Assembly: GCF_002817655.1 (NCBI RefSeq)
Contig: NZ_NWQK01000001.1
Location: forward strand, 62,001 to 126,000
Length of the DNA: 64,000 nt
Origin: Candidatus Chlamydia corallus
Lineage (GTDB): Bacteria; Chlamydiota; Chlamydiia; Chlamydiales; Chlamydiaceae
Direction of reading: 5' to 3'
Positions within the stretch are counted from its first letter, which is position 1. The number at the start of each line of letters is the position of its first letter. The notes under the pieces are model-generated. The model was not told where the DNA came from and searched no databases. It worked only from the letters and a program-made list of their open reading frames with translations. The position numbers and the translations under genes are program-made. Below, piece after piece: positions 46,578 through 55,256 of the stretch.

Positions 46578-47972
46578 ATGAGCATTACTAATAAAGAGAT
46601 CTTTATAGTTAACCATGGGCATTCATCCTCGGGTCAAGCCTCAGTAACACTAAGAAAAACTCCTTTGGTGAATCCGCTATATCGCTCATATTTCGAACGT
46701 ATTGCAAGCTACATTCCGATAATTAGTACGTTTATAGGTATCCGAACCTTAAAAGGAGTCCGCTCTCTTCAATACTCTATGATTCTAATGACTGGGAATT
46801 TCTCTCCATTGTGTAGAACATTACCCTGTCTTGAAATTCATGATGAACTTCCTAAAATTAAGAAAGAAGCCTGGCTAGAAATTTTTGGAGTTAAAGGACT
46901 ATATTACCTAATCCTAGAAATTATTAAGATTGTAAAGCTCATCATTCGATACCTTTGTCCCTCCTGTTGTCCTCCAGAGATGAAAGAACCTATAAAGCCC
47001 TTAATCCCTGAGCCATTAGACATCGGACAGCAGATAGATGCAATATTTTCTACTCCTACTCCCCCTAAAGATTTCAAAGGTGAGTTGGTAGACCAGCCAT
47101 CCCAAGAGGATGAACGAAAAAAAACACCCGTATATCCAAAGCCGAAGCCCTCTATACCTAAGGCAGTTGTACCTGGAAAGATACAAACATCCCCCACCCC
47201 AGGCAAAAAACCATCTCCAACTTCTCTTATTTATCCTCAACCTAGATTCCATACTATGCTGTTAAAGAATTGGGCTCCTGTGGATACACCTTTCCCCTGG
47301 CCTCCAGCAGAAGAGAATCAAAAGACCTTTGCTTGGCAACTTAGTGATTCAAAGCTGGTTTTCATCTCCACAACAGGGAGTATTGCGCAACCTCGTTTTA
47401 TTACCGACAGCACGTCTTTAATGATTGTAAACGCAGCTAATAGGAAAATGTATCGAGATGGAGGGGGGACAAATCAAGTTCTATCAGCAGCAGTCAGTCC
47501 CGAGTCTTGGGAGTCATCGAAGCAACCTGAAAATCCTGGACGCAAGGGAATGCCTCTCGATGAATGTGAATGTCGTGCAGGGGTCTGGCGCAATCCCGAT
47601 GGATCAAGCCATACAGGTAGACAGGGCCTACCGCATTATCTAGCACAACTTCTTGGCCCTAAAGCTGGAGATCACAATAGCGATCCTAAAGCAGCCTTTG
47701 ATCTCTGCAAAAAAGCATACTTAAATTGCTTTAAGTTGGCTCAAACATTACGTGTAGATTTCCTACAAATTCCTCTTATCTCCTCTAGAATCTTCGCTCC
47801 TTCTGGAAACACAAAGAATGCCCGTACGAACTGGATAAATGCTGTGAAATCTGCTCTTGTTTCCGCTATGCAAGAATTTGGAAGCACACCTGAAAATAAA
47901 GATAAAAGAATGCTGATTGTTCTTACAAACGTCCCGACCCCCCACATCGAATCCCCAAAACTGAACAATTAA
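46578..47972 (+). CDS. Macro-domain protein with N-terminal membrane-like region (candidate effector)
   Basis: 464 residues in three parts. The N-terminal part (1-135) has hydrophobic stretches ('YIPIISTFIGIRTL', 'LYYLILEIIKIVKLIIRYL') and a Cys-rich 'CPSCCPP'; it resembles N-terminal regions of other chlamydia-only proteins (possibly DUF648), which I could not confirm. A Pro/Lys-rich linker covers about 140-225. The C-terminal part (about 250-455) fits a macro domain: 'LMIVNAANRKMYRDGGGTN' with NAAN at 285-288 and GGG at 295-297 (ADP-ribose contacts), and 'FLQIPLISSRIFAPSG' from 395, matching the 'AFPaIStGvygfP' block. Macro domains bind or remove ADP-ribose. No signal peptide. AAGG precedes the ATG. 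It follows tmRNA and is convergent with phoH. Enzyme activity and secretion are inferences. Confidence 0.72.
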   Translation: MSITNKEIFIVNHGHSSSGQASVTLRKTPLVNPLYRSYFERIASYIPIISTFIGIRTLKGVRSLQYSMILMTGNFSPLCRTLPCLEIHDELPKIKKEAWLEIFGVKGLYYLILEIIKIVKLIIRYLCPSCCPPEMKEPIKPLIPEPLDIGQQIDAIFSTPTPPKDFKGELVDQPSQEDERKKTPVYPKPKPSIPKAVVPGKIQTSPTPGKKPSPTSLIYPQPRFHTMLLKNWAPVDTPFPWPPAEENQKTFAWQLSDSKLVFISTTGSIAQPRFITDSTSLMIVNAANRKMYRDGGGTNQVLSAAVSPESWESSKQPENPGRKGMPLDECECRAGVWRNPDGSSHTGRQGLPHYLAQLLGPKAGDHNSDPKAAFDLCKKAYLNCFKLAQTLRVDFLQIPLISSRIFAPSGNTKNARTNWINAVKSALVSAMQEFGSTPENKDKRMLIVLTNVPTPHIESPKLNN

Positions 47973-48019
47973 AAGCTTTGCTATAAAAAACCCTGGTCCC
48001 TCTCTTCCTCTTGAGCATG

Positions 48020-49312
48020 TTATAGAATAGTGGCAGCTGCGGCAGCAAGTTCAGAACGCTCTGTACGGGTCATAAACATGTGTCCATACAATGCCAAGTG
48101 ATGAAACTTCCCAACGAGATATGTTAATCCGTTAGAATTTTCATCAAAATATAAACTATCGATTTGTGTAGGGTCTCCTGTAAGAACAATCTTAGTCCCC
48201 TTCCCAGCTCTTGAGATAATTGTCTTTATTTCATGAGGAGTGAGATTTTGAGCTTCATCAATAATTATAAAAGCTTTTGGTAAAGAGCGTCCTCGGATAT
48301 AAGTAAGAGCCTCCATTTCCAACTTTTTAGCGTCCATAAGAGCTTGCAAAGCCTCTGAAAAACTCCCCATCTGGTTTATGCTAAATAAAAATTCCATATT
48401 ATCGTATATAGGCTGCATCCAATGCATGAGTTTATCTTCCTTTAATCCAGGAAGATAACCTATGTCTCTGCCCATAGGAACTATAGGACGACTTACCAAA
48501 ACTTTATTATATGTTTCCTTATCAAAAACTTTATGCATAGCTGCTGCTAAAGCCAGAATTGTCTTTCCAGACCCAGCTTGTCCGATAAGAGTGACTAACT
48601 TAACATCATCTCTAAGAAGCAAATCCAAAGCGCACCGCTGTTCTGTATTTAAAGGCTTGACTCCCCAAACACTCTTAGGAAGTGCCTTTAATGCTACAAT
48701 CTTTCCCTCACTTACGTAGTATCTACCTAAGGCAAAATGATTCTCTCCTGCTGACATGAAAAAATACTCGTTTGGCGAAGGCATCACGTCTAAAGGGAGA
48801 TCTAAGTAACCATTCTTATAGAAATTTTCAATATCACTTTCGGCAACCTGAAGCTCTCTAAATCCCCGGTATAAAGAGCGAAAGGAAAAGCGTTTACTTT
48901 CATAGTCTCGAGATTCGATTTGCAGTGCTTCAGCACGCACTCTGCGTCCCAAGCTCTTACTAACAAAAACCATGGGTTCTCGTTTAGCAATTATCTTAAG
49001 CAACTCCAAAGTGAGGAGTTTGCCTCGTCTATCATCATTAGAAAGAGGAGCAACTTCTATACGCAACTCACTCCCATTAGGCAATAGCACACCTTCTGTT
49101 ACTTTGGTTTTTGAGTTTTCTAAAAGCAAACGAATATTACTTAATGCTCGAGAAGCATTTTTAGCAGCCTCATCTCGATCTCGAAATTTTCCAAAAGCTT
49201 CTAGCTCTTCAATTACTGGAAAAGGAATGATAATTCGGGTATTTTCAAAAGAAAAAAGGGCTTCTGGATCATAGATGAACACACTTGTATCAATGGCCAT
49301 TGTTTTCTTCAT
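48020..49312 (-). CDS. phoH: PIN-PhoH (PhoH2-type) RNA helicase/RNase-like ATPase
   Basis: 430 residues. N-terminal PIN domain (1-140): 'AIDTSVFIYDPEALFSFEN' with the first acidic residue, 'PFPVIEELEAFG', and 'DRDEAAKNASRAL'. C-terminal PhoH ATPase (about 215-430): Walker A GQAGSGKT at 244-251, 'VSRPIVPMGRDIGYLPG', Walker B 'AFIIDEAQNLTPHEIKTII', and 'TGDPTQID'. PIN-PhoH fusions of this kind (PhoH2) unwind and cut RNA in mycobacteria; no phosphate-starvation role is implied despite the old name. The C-terminus is Ala-rich. Convergent with the macro-domain gene (47-base gap). Confidence 0.92.
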   Translation of the reverse strand: MKKTMAIDTSVFIYDPEALFSFENTRIIIPFPVIEELEAFGKFRDRDEAAKNASRALSNIRLLLENSKTKVTEGVLLPNGSELRIEVAPLSNDDRRGKLLTLELLKIIAKREPMVFVSKSLGRRVRAEALQIESRDYESKRFSFRSLYRGFRELQVAESDIENFYKNGYLDLPLDVMPSPNEYFFMSAGENHFALGRYYVSEGKIVALKALPKSVWGVKPLNTEQRCALDLLLRDDVKLVTLIGQAGSGKTILALAAAMHKVFDKETYNKVLVSRPIVPMGRDIGYLPGLKEDKLMHWMQPIYDNMEFLFSINQMGSFSEALQALMDAKKLEMEALTYIRGRSLPKAFIIIDEAQNLTPHEIKTIISRAGKGTKIVLTGDPTQIDSLYFDENSNGLTYLVGKFHHLALYGHMFMTRTERSELAAAAATIL

Positions 49313-49643
49313 TCGATCCCTTGCCTTCTTTTATAGAATCTTTTGTTCTTTTATAAAATTTTTTTTCTTAAAACAACTCTAACATAAATTCGAAAGAAAA
49401 CCTTTTTTCATTAGAGAGTAGATACTGTCTCATTAGGTTCCAACTACCATACTTACGCTTTTCTATGAGAAACTATTGCAAAAAATATATTCCTAATAAA
49501 AAAATTCATTTACATAATGAAGATTTTGTGGAAAGATTTAGCAATCGAGAGCCTGCTCTGCTAATTTATTGTCAAAAAAAGGAGATATATTTACACTAAC
49601 CTCAAACCCCTAAGTAGATTCACCCCTTTAAGATGAAACCGCT
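49313..49643. other. 331-base gap between divergent phoH and the SWIM-like gene
   Basis: A+T-rich, with no coding region. A plausible plus-strand promoter lies at 49569-49597 (listed separately). Several T-runs near 49340-49380 are on the phoH side; I could not pick out a phoH promoter there. Confidence 0.55.
49569..49597 (+). promoter_or_regulatory. Possible promoter of the SWIM-like gene
   Basis: TTGTCA (49569-49574), 17-base spacer, TACACT (49592-49597), 46 bases before the ATG at 49644. Confidence 0.5.
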
Positions 49644-50381
49644 ATGAAAGTCAAAATCAACGATCAGCTTATTTGTATTCCCCCATTCATCTCTGCAAGA
49701 TGGAGTCAAATTGCATTTATTGAATCCCAGGAAGAGGAAAACAAAGATCAGGGAACACTAAGACTCCATCTTGTGGATGGTAAAGTCATTTCCATTCCCA
49801 ATCTGGATCAATCGATTATTGACATTGCTTTCCAAGAGCACCTTCTATACCTAGAAACTTCTCAAGCAGGGAAAGAGGATAGCCGTGATGACGACAAATT
49901 AGGTGCAGGGGTCCTTATGAACGTATTACAACAAATAACTAAAGGGAATGATATTCAAGTATTGCCTAAACATCTGATTTCCCCTCTCTTTTCTGGAACT
50001 AACCCCATCGAAGCAATACTACAACACACCCCTGAACATAAAGATCATCCAGATGCTCCTGCTGACGTCTTAGAGAAAATGGCAGATGTAATTCGGATGC
50101 TTTCAGGAAATAACGTAACACTTTTACCCAAACCAGAGCCCCATTGCAATTGTATGCATTGTCAAATTGGAAGAGTCATCCATGAAGAAGACAATTTTGC
50201 TGTTTCTGATAAAGACCTTTCTTTCCGTACCTGGGATATCATGCAAAATGGTGATAAACTCTATGTCGTAACTAATCCCTTAGATCCTACTGAGCAGTTT
50301 AGCGTCTACTTAGGATCACCCATAGGATGTACTTGTGGAGAACCTAACTGCGAACATATAAAAGCAGTTTTATATACTTAA
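49644..50381 (+). CDS. Conserved chlamydial protein with SWIM-type zinc-finger motif (CT016-like by position)
   Basis: 245 residues, soluble, acidic. The C-terminus ends 'CTCGEPNCEHIKAVL' (about residues 229-243), which fits the SWIM pattern CxC-x(n)-CxH with n = 4. Another cysteine cluster, 'CNCMHC', at about 167-172 may bind a second metal ion. The N-terminal half has 'INDQLICIPPFISARWSQIAFIE' over residues 6-28 and 'LRLHLVDGKVISIPNLD', a beta-rich pattern with no family I know. SWIM fingers bind DNA or proteins, so a regulatory role is possible but unproven. Gene order (phoH, this gene, SH3b gene, cydBA) is conserved in the genus as I recall it. It has its own likely promoter. Confidence 0.68.
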   Translation: MKVKINDQLICIPPFISARWSQIAFIESQEEENKDQGTLRLHLVDGKVISIPNLDQSIIDIAFQEHLLYLETSQAGKEDSRDDDKLGAGVLMNVLQQITKGNDIQVLPKHLISPLFSGTNPIEAILQHTPEHKDHPDAPADVLEKMADVIRMLSGNNVTLLPKPEPHCNCMHCQIGRVIHEEDNFAVSDKDLSFRTWDIMQNGDKLYVVTNPLDPTEQFSVYLGSPIGCTCGEPNCEHIKAVLYT

Positions 50382-50530
50382 CATAGCAACATTGGTATTA
50401 AGCTTTTGGTAAGCCGATTGACTTTTTCCTCCAAGTCAATATAATTCTTTTTCTAGGGGTTCATCTCCTTTTTGCCGTAAGCGATGTTTTCAACCAACGG
50501 TTAGCCGAAATATATTTGTAGGAGAAAAGC

Positions 50531-51742
50531 ATGAGAATGCTCCAGGTTTCTATGCTTCTTTTAGCTTTAGGAACTGCAACACACTCACCAGCCATCTACG
50601 CTGCCGATTCCCAATCTATCTCATTTTCAGAACAACCTCTATCTTCATTTACTGGAGAAATCAAGGGAAACCACGTACGGATGCGCTTAGCGCCCCATAC
50701 TGACGGGACTATTATTAGAGAGTTCTCCAAAGGAGATCTTGTTGCTGTTATTGGAGAAAGCAAAGACTATTATGTCATTTCTGCACCTCCAGGAATTACA
50801 GGTTACGTGTTCCGCTCATTTGTTATAGACAATGTGATCGAAGGTGAACAAGTCAACGTTCGCTTAGAACCTTCAACATCGGCTCCAGTGCTTGTGCGAC
50901 TCTCCCGAGGTACTCAAATACAGACAACATCGAATGAACCACATGGTAAATGGCTAGAAATTGTCTTACCATCTCAGTGCATATTCTATGTTGCAAAAAA
51001 CTTTGTTACTAACAAAGGACCTATCGAATTATATACTCAGCGCGAGGGACAAAAAAAAATTGCCCTAGACCTTATTCATTCTGCTTTAAACTTTGCTCAT
51101 ACAGAGCTTGAGAAAAACCTTAATGAAGTTGATCTTGAAGCCATTTATAAAAAGGTAAACCTTGTTCAAGCTGAAGAGTTTAAAGATGTTCCAGGAATCC
51201 AAGGGCTTATACAAAAAGCTTTAGAAGAAATCCAAGACGCCTATCTTTCTAAATCTCTGGAGTCTCAAAATTCTTCAACTGTAAGCTCTCAAAGTTCTCA
51301 GCCTACGGCGCCGACTTCTTCTCCAGGGGTTACGACCTCATTACTTTCGCGTCATATCCGTAAGCAAACTGCATTAAAAACAGCTCCTCTTACGCAAGGA
51401 AGAGAGAATCTAGAGTATTCTCTCTTTAAGATCTGGGCTAGTATGCAGCAAGGCAACGATCACTCTGAAGCACTCACACAAGAAGCATTTTATCGTGCTC
51501 AACAGAAGAAAAAACAAGTACTTACTGGTGTATTAGAAGTTTATCCTCATGTAGTAAAGAACAATCCTGGTGACTACCTATTAAAAGATCACGAAAATAC
51601 CATAGCTTTTCTTTACGGTACAAATATCAACCTAGAGCAGTGGTTAGGAAAGCGTGTCACTGTCGAATGTCTCCCACGTCCTAACAATCATTTTGCTTTT
51701 CCTGCCTACTATGTGATGGGAATTAAAGAAGTTTCACAATAA
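50531..51742 (+). CDS. Exported protein with two SH3b domains (CT017-like by position)
   Basis: 403 residues. Signal peptide 1-24 with a likely cut at 'AIYA-AD'. Two bacterial SH3 repeats follow: about 42-98 ('GNHVRMRLAPHTDGTIIREFSKGD') and about 104-165 ('EGEQVNVRLEPSTSAPVLVRLSRGT'), each with the N-V-R-x-x-P core. A helical middle (about 170-240) leads to a Ser/Thr/Pro-rich linker (about 243-268) and a C-terminal domain ending 'GTNINLEQWLGKRVTVECLP', which looks like a third small beta fold. SH3b repeats usually bind cell-wall peptides, so periplasmic binding to the sparse chlamydial peptidoglycan is plausible (inference). GGAG ribosome-binding site before the ATG. Confidence 0.82.
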   Translation: MRMLQVSMLLLALGTATHSPAIYAADSQSISFSEQPLSSFTGEIKGNHVRMRLAPHTDGTIIREFSKGDLVAVIGESKDYYVISAPPGITGYVFRSFVIDNVIEGEQVNVRLEPSTSAPVLVRLSRGTQIQTTSNEPHGKWLEIVLPSQCIFYVAKNFVTNKGPIELYTQREGQKKIALDLIHSALNFAHTELEKNLNEVDLEAIYKKVNLVQAEEFKDVPGIQGLIQKALEEIQDAYLSKSLESQNSSTVSSQSSQPTAPTSSPGVTTSLLSRHIRKQTALKTAPLTQGRENLEYSLFKIWASMQQGNDHSEALTQEAFYRAQQKKKQVLTGVLEVYPHVVKNNPGDYLLKDHENTIAFLYGTNINLEQWLGKRVTVECLPRPNNHFAFPAYYVMGIKEVSQ

Positions 51743-51826
51743 AATATAATTTTTGCACTTTCATAATTATATATTTGCAAACTCTTTAATTTCTAAATTC
51801 TCTATTTTCTATCCGCTTTTAGATCT

Positions 51827-51862
51827 AAAAAGCCCTTACCTTAGTGTAGCTAAAGGCTTTCT
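51827..51862 (-). terminator. Rho-independent terminator of cydAB
   Basis: 10-bp stem with one mismatch (AAAGCCTTTA / TAAGGGCTTT on the minus strand), followed by TTTT. It lies 19 bases past the cydB stop. On the plus strand it could also stop the SH3b transcript. Confidence 0.65.
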
Positions 51863-51880
51863 AAGCTAAACAAATAAAAC

Positions 51881-52915
51881 TTAATAGATAGAAGGAAAAT
51901 TTGTTTTACCTCTAAACACGCGATAAATATAGCATGCATAAGCGATGATGAAAGGAAGACCAATAAGCACTATAATCAAGAGACTTTTTAAGGTTTTAGC
52001 TTCAACAGCACTATTATAGATAGTATAACTATACTGTGAATCTACGGTAGAGAGAAGAATGTTAGGAAAAGTTAGCGTAGCTGCTGATAAAATTAGCGCC
52101 AACAAATTCAATGCAGAATAAATAAATGCATAGCCATAATATTTTTTAGATACGCTAGTCTTAGCAGCAACACAGCAGCAGCTCGTTAAACCAATAAGCA
52201 AAATCAATAATGGATAGGTAGGGAAAGCATCAAAGCGCTTGGGTATAGAAATTAAACTAGCACCTAAAAGTAGAACATAAAAAACGAGAAAGGACGAAAG
52301 AACATAAGGAAATTGCTCAGCAATCCTAGTATTTAAAGAATCCGAAGTCTTCATTAATGCAAAGCAAGCACCGTGAACAGCAAAAGCACTTGTAACTACA
52401 GCACCACATAAAGCTGCATAAGGACGAAAAAATAAAATCCAGGATAATGAAGCATAAGAAGTGTCTGGAGATAAAGGCAATCCTAGGATGAGATTCCCTA
52501 CAATAATGCCTAAGAAAAAGCCGATAGCAAGCCCAGAACAAGTAAAGATGATATCCCAAAATGTTTTCCAAGACTCAGATTCCGACTTACTTCGGAACTC
52601 TAAAGAACATCCCCTAAAAATATAAAGAAGTACCAGAGTCCAAATAGGCATATAAAAGATAGAAAGAAGTGTGCCATAACATGCAGGGAACCCTGCAAAT
52701 AACCCACCAATAATGATAACTAACCAGACCTCATTGCCATCCCATACAGGCCCTATTGAATTGAGGAGAATCCGACGTTCTTTATCCTCTTTTGCTTTAA
52801 GATAAATAGCTCCAAGCCCGAGGTCAAAGCCATCACCAAAAGAATAAGCAAAGACAGCAACTCCAAGAATTACGTACCACGCGAGTGGTAAAAGGTTAGT
52901 TAGAGAAAGTTCCAT
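51881..52915 (-). CDS. cydB: Cytochrome bd quinol oxidase subunit II
   Basis: Second subunit of the bd-type terminal oxidase in the inner membrane. 344 residues with about eight membrane helices. Family motifs: 'DGFDLGLGAI' (about 28-37) and 'NSIGPVWDGNEVWLV' (about 49-63) at the N-terminus. AGAGGT lies before the ATG; only 10 bases separate it from cydA. Its partner subunit carries the hemes. Ends with a positively charged tail. Confidence 0.95.
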   Translation of the reverse strand: MELSLTNLLPLAWYVILGVAVFAYSFGDGFDLGLGAIYLKAKEDKERRILLNSIGPVWDGNEVWLVIIIGGLFAGFPACYGTLLSIFYMPIWTLVLLYIFRGCSLEFRSKSESESWKTFWDIIFTCSGLAIGFFLGIIVGNLILGLPLSPDTSYASLSWILFFRPYAALCGAVVTSAFAVHGACFALMKTSDSLNTRIAEQFPYVLSSFLVFYVLLLGASLISIPKRFDAFPTYPLLILLIGLTSCCCVAAKTSVSKKYYGYAFIYSALNLLALILSAATLTFPNILLSTVDSQYSYTIYNSAVEAKTLKSLLIIVLIGLPFIIAYACYIYRVFRGKTNFPSIY

Positions 52916-52925
52916 AAAATTACCT

Positions 52926-54272
52926 CTATTTCACTGTGAATTCTGTGAGAGATTTTTCTTCTTCAGGACCGTGTTTTATTTTTTTACAAAGTACAGTAAT
53001 AAAGAGAACGAGCAGAGCAATGAATACTAAGCTAAACATTGTCAAAGATTGTATAATTTGATTTGACTGTACTATGGGAGAAATCGCATCTTTGGTTTTT
53101 AATAATCCTCGAACTACCCAAGGCTGTCTTCCCATCTCAGTAGCACACCAACCACACTCATTACAAATTTCTGGGAGAAGTACAGAAAAGGTTAAAATTA
53201 CTAAGAAAAAAGGTTTTAAAGCCCATCGCCATCCCTTATAGACAGACCAGGAAAGCAAAGTTAAGACTACCATAGCCCCCCAGAACATGACCATAAGATG
53301 ATAAAGTTGAAAGACTGCCTGTACGTTAGGCCATTCGTCCTTAGGAATTTGATCTAAACCAGTCACAGGGGTTTTTATATTTCTATGAACAAGAAAAGAA
53401 AGTGCTCCTGGAATAGGCAACCCTATAACCTGTTCTTTCTCCATGTCTACATAACCAAATCCCCATATAGGGGTATATTCTTCAGTTTTAAATACACCTT
53501 CAAAAGCTGCTAACTTAGCGGGCTGATTTTTAGCGACTCCTCTGGCAGTTACATCTGCAGACCAAAGCTGTAAAATTAAGACTATAGCTGCACAAATCGT
53601 TGCTAACTTCATTCCTTGTTTAGCAAACTCGTTATGACGTTTTTTCCAGAGATAATAAGCCGATACACCTATAACAAGAAAAATTCCAGAAAGCCAGGTT
53701 CCTAAGACTGCATGAATAAAACGGTCTACGGTTGTTGGAGAGAAAACAACTTTCCAAAAGGAAGTTAAAGCAGGAATCAACTTTCCTTTATGCATGGCCA
53801 TCTCGTAGCCTGAAGGAGTTTGCATCCATGAATTAGCGCAAATAATCCAAAAGGCACTCATATGAGCTCCTAAAGCTACCATACATGTAGAAAAGAAATG
53901 CATTTTCTTAGAGACCTTATGACGACCGAATAACAAAATGCCTAAAAACCCCGATTCTAAGAAAAAAGCAAAAATACCTTCACTACCTAACAAGGTACCG
54001 AAAATATTTCCTGTATATTCAGAGAAATTTGCCCAATTAGAGCCGAAAGAAAATATCTGCATAATTCCCGTAACAACTCCAAGAACAAACGTTAGAGCAA
54101 AAATCCCGATCCAAAACCAAGTCATTTGCTTATAAACTTCCTTTTTTGTGACCAAGTAGAATCCTTCCATAATCACAAGCATCATGCTTAACCCCATACT
54201 TAGGGGGACAAAAAGGTAATGAAAAGCTACAAACAATCCGAACTGTATTCTAGATAAGATAATCGCGTCCAT
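52926..54272 (-). CDS. cydA: Cytochrome bd quinol oxidase subunit I
   Basis: Heme-bearing subunit: oxidises quinol and reduces oxygen without pumping protons, with high oxygen affinity, useful inside host cells. 448 residues, shorter than E. coli CydA (522), so it is the short-Q-loop class. Visible: 'QFGLFVAFHYLFVPLSMG' with the heme ligand His18, 'RFIHAVLGTWLSG' (second His ligand near 186), and 'GWCATEMGRQPW' (quinol-site loop, about 378-389). Nine or so membrane helices. Neighbours are cydB downstream and cdaA divergent. Confidence 0.97.
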   Translation of the reverse strand: MDAIILSRIQFGLFVAFHYLFVPLSMGLSMMLVIMEGFYLVTKKEVYKQMTWFWIGIFALTFVLGVVTGIMQIFSFGSNWANFSEYTGNIFGTLLGSEGIFAFFLESGFLGILLFGRHKVSKKMHFFSTCMVALGAHMSAFWIICANSWMQTPSGYEMAMHKGKLIPALTSFWKVVFSPTTVDRFIHAVLGTWLSGIFLVIGVSAYYLWKKRHNEFAKQGMKLATICAAIVLILQLWSADVTARGVAKNQPAKLAAFEGVFKTEEYTPIWGFGYVDMEKEQVIGLPIPGALSFLVHRNIKTPVTGLDQIPKDEWPNVQAVFQLYHLMVMFWGAMVVLTLLSWSVYKGWRWALKPFFLVILTFSVLLPEICNECGWCATEMGRQPWVVRGLLKTKDAISPIVQSNQIIQSLTMFSLVFIALLVLFITVLCKKIKHGPEEEKSLTEFTVK

Positions 54273-54461
54273 AAACTTCCAGAACTGGATATAAAATTAG
54301 AAATTGTAATGTGAACGATGAAACAAAGTATTGCAACTATAAAATACTTTGCTGTTAACCTTTTTGTTCGTATGCTAAGATATAGGCTACCTTCCCTAGG
54401 ACAATAATCGTGCACTTTGTGCAACTTTTTGCAGTATACTACCCAAGGACCTAGTAAAACT

Positions 54462-55256
54462 ATGCCCTTTGATATTACTTATTATACAACCCCTTTGCTC
54501 GAAATTATTTTAATTTGGGTAATGCTAAACTACCTATTAAAATTTTTCTGGGGCACCCGGGCTATGGATGTTGTCTTCGGTTTGCTTGCCTTTCTATTTC
54601 TATTTGTCCTAGCCGATAAACTACACCTTCCTATCATCCGCAAACTGATGCTCCACGTAGTCAATATCGCAGCTATTGTAGTTTTTATTATTTTTCAACC
54701 AGAAATACGCCTTGCCCTATCTCGTATACGGTTTCATGGGAAAAAATTTTTTATAGACAGTCAAGAGCAGTTTGTAGAACAATTAGCTGCAAGTATTTAT
54801 CAGCTATCAGAACGCCAAATCGGTGCTCTTGTTGTTTTGGAAAATAAAGATTCTTTCGATGAATACCTAAGTTTTTCTTCAGTAAAAATCAATGCAACTT
54901 TCTCTGAAGAGCTCCTGGAGACGATTTTCGAGCCTTCATCTCCTTTACACGACGGTGCCGTCATCCTAAGGGGAGACATTCTAGCCTATGCTCGGGTTGT
55001 TCTCCCTCTTGCTCATGATACAACGCAGCTGTCTCGGTCTATGGGGACCAGGCATCGAGCAGCTCTAGGAGCTAGCCAACGATCTGATGCACTTATTATC
55101 ACAGTATCTGAAGAGAACGGAAGTATCTCTTTGTCTAGAGATGGTCTGCTAACACGAGGAGTAAAAATAGATAGATTCAAAGCAGTATTACGCAGTATTC
55201 TCTCTCCTAAAGAACACAAGAGAAAACCCTTATTTTCTTGGATTTGGAAACGATGA
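54462..55256 (+). CDS. cdaA: Diadenylate cyclase CdaA (DacA)
   Basis: Makes cyclic di-AMP from two ATP. Start taken at ATG 54462 ('MPFDITYYTTP'), 264 residues; a TTG start 15 codons upstream is also open but lacks a ribosome-binding site. Three membrane helices (about 10-85) are followed by the DAC domain: DGA at 164-166 in 'SPLHDGAVIL', and RHR at 197-199 in 'GTRHRAALG'. Both catalytic motifs are intact. Chlamydial c-di-AMP is sensed by host STING (known for C. trachomatis). The TGA stop overlaps the ATG of the next gene. Confidence 0.95.
   Translation: MPFDITYYTTPLLEIILIWVMLNYLLKFFWGTRAMDVVFGLLAFLFLFVLADKLHLPIIRKLMLHVVNIAAIVVFIIFQPEIRLALSRIRFHGKKFFIDSQEQFVEQLAASIYQLSERQIGALVVLENKDSFDEYLSFSSVKINATFSEELLETIFEPSSPLHDGAVILRGDILAYARVVLPLAHDTTQLSRSMGTRHRAALGASQRSDALIITVSEENGSISLSRDGLLTRGVKIDRFKAVLRSILSPKEHKRKPLFSWIWKR

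Noticed and set aside
47016-47252. 78-codon minus-strand frame
   Set aside because: Shadow opposite the Pro/Lys linker of the macro-domain gene; composition is complementary to that linker.
54417-54461. Extension of cdaA from a TTG
   Set aside because: No ribosome-binding site, and the family start fits ATG 54462.
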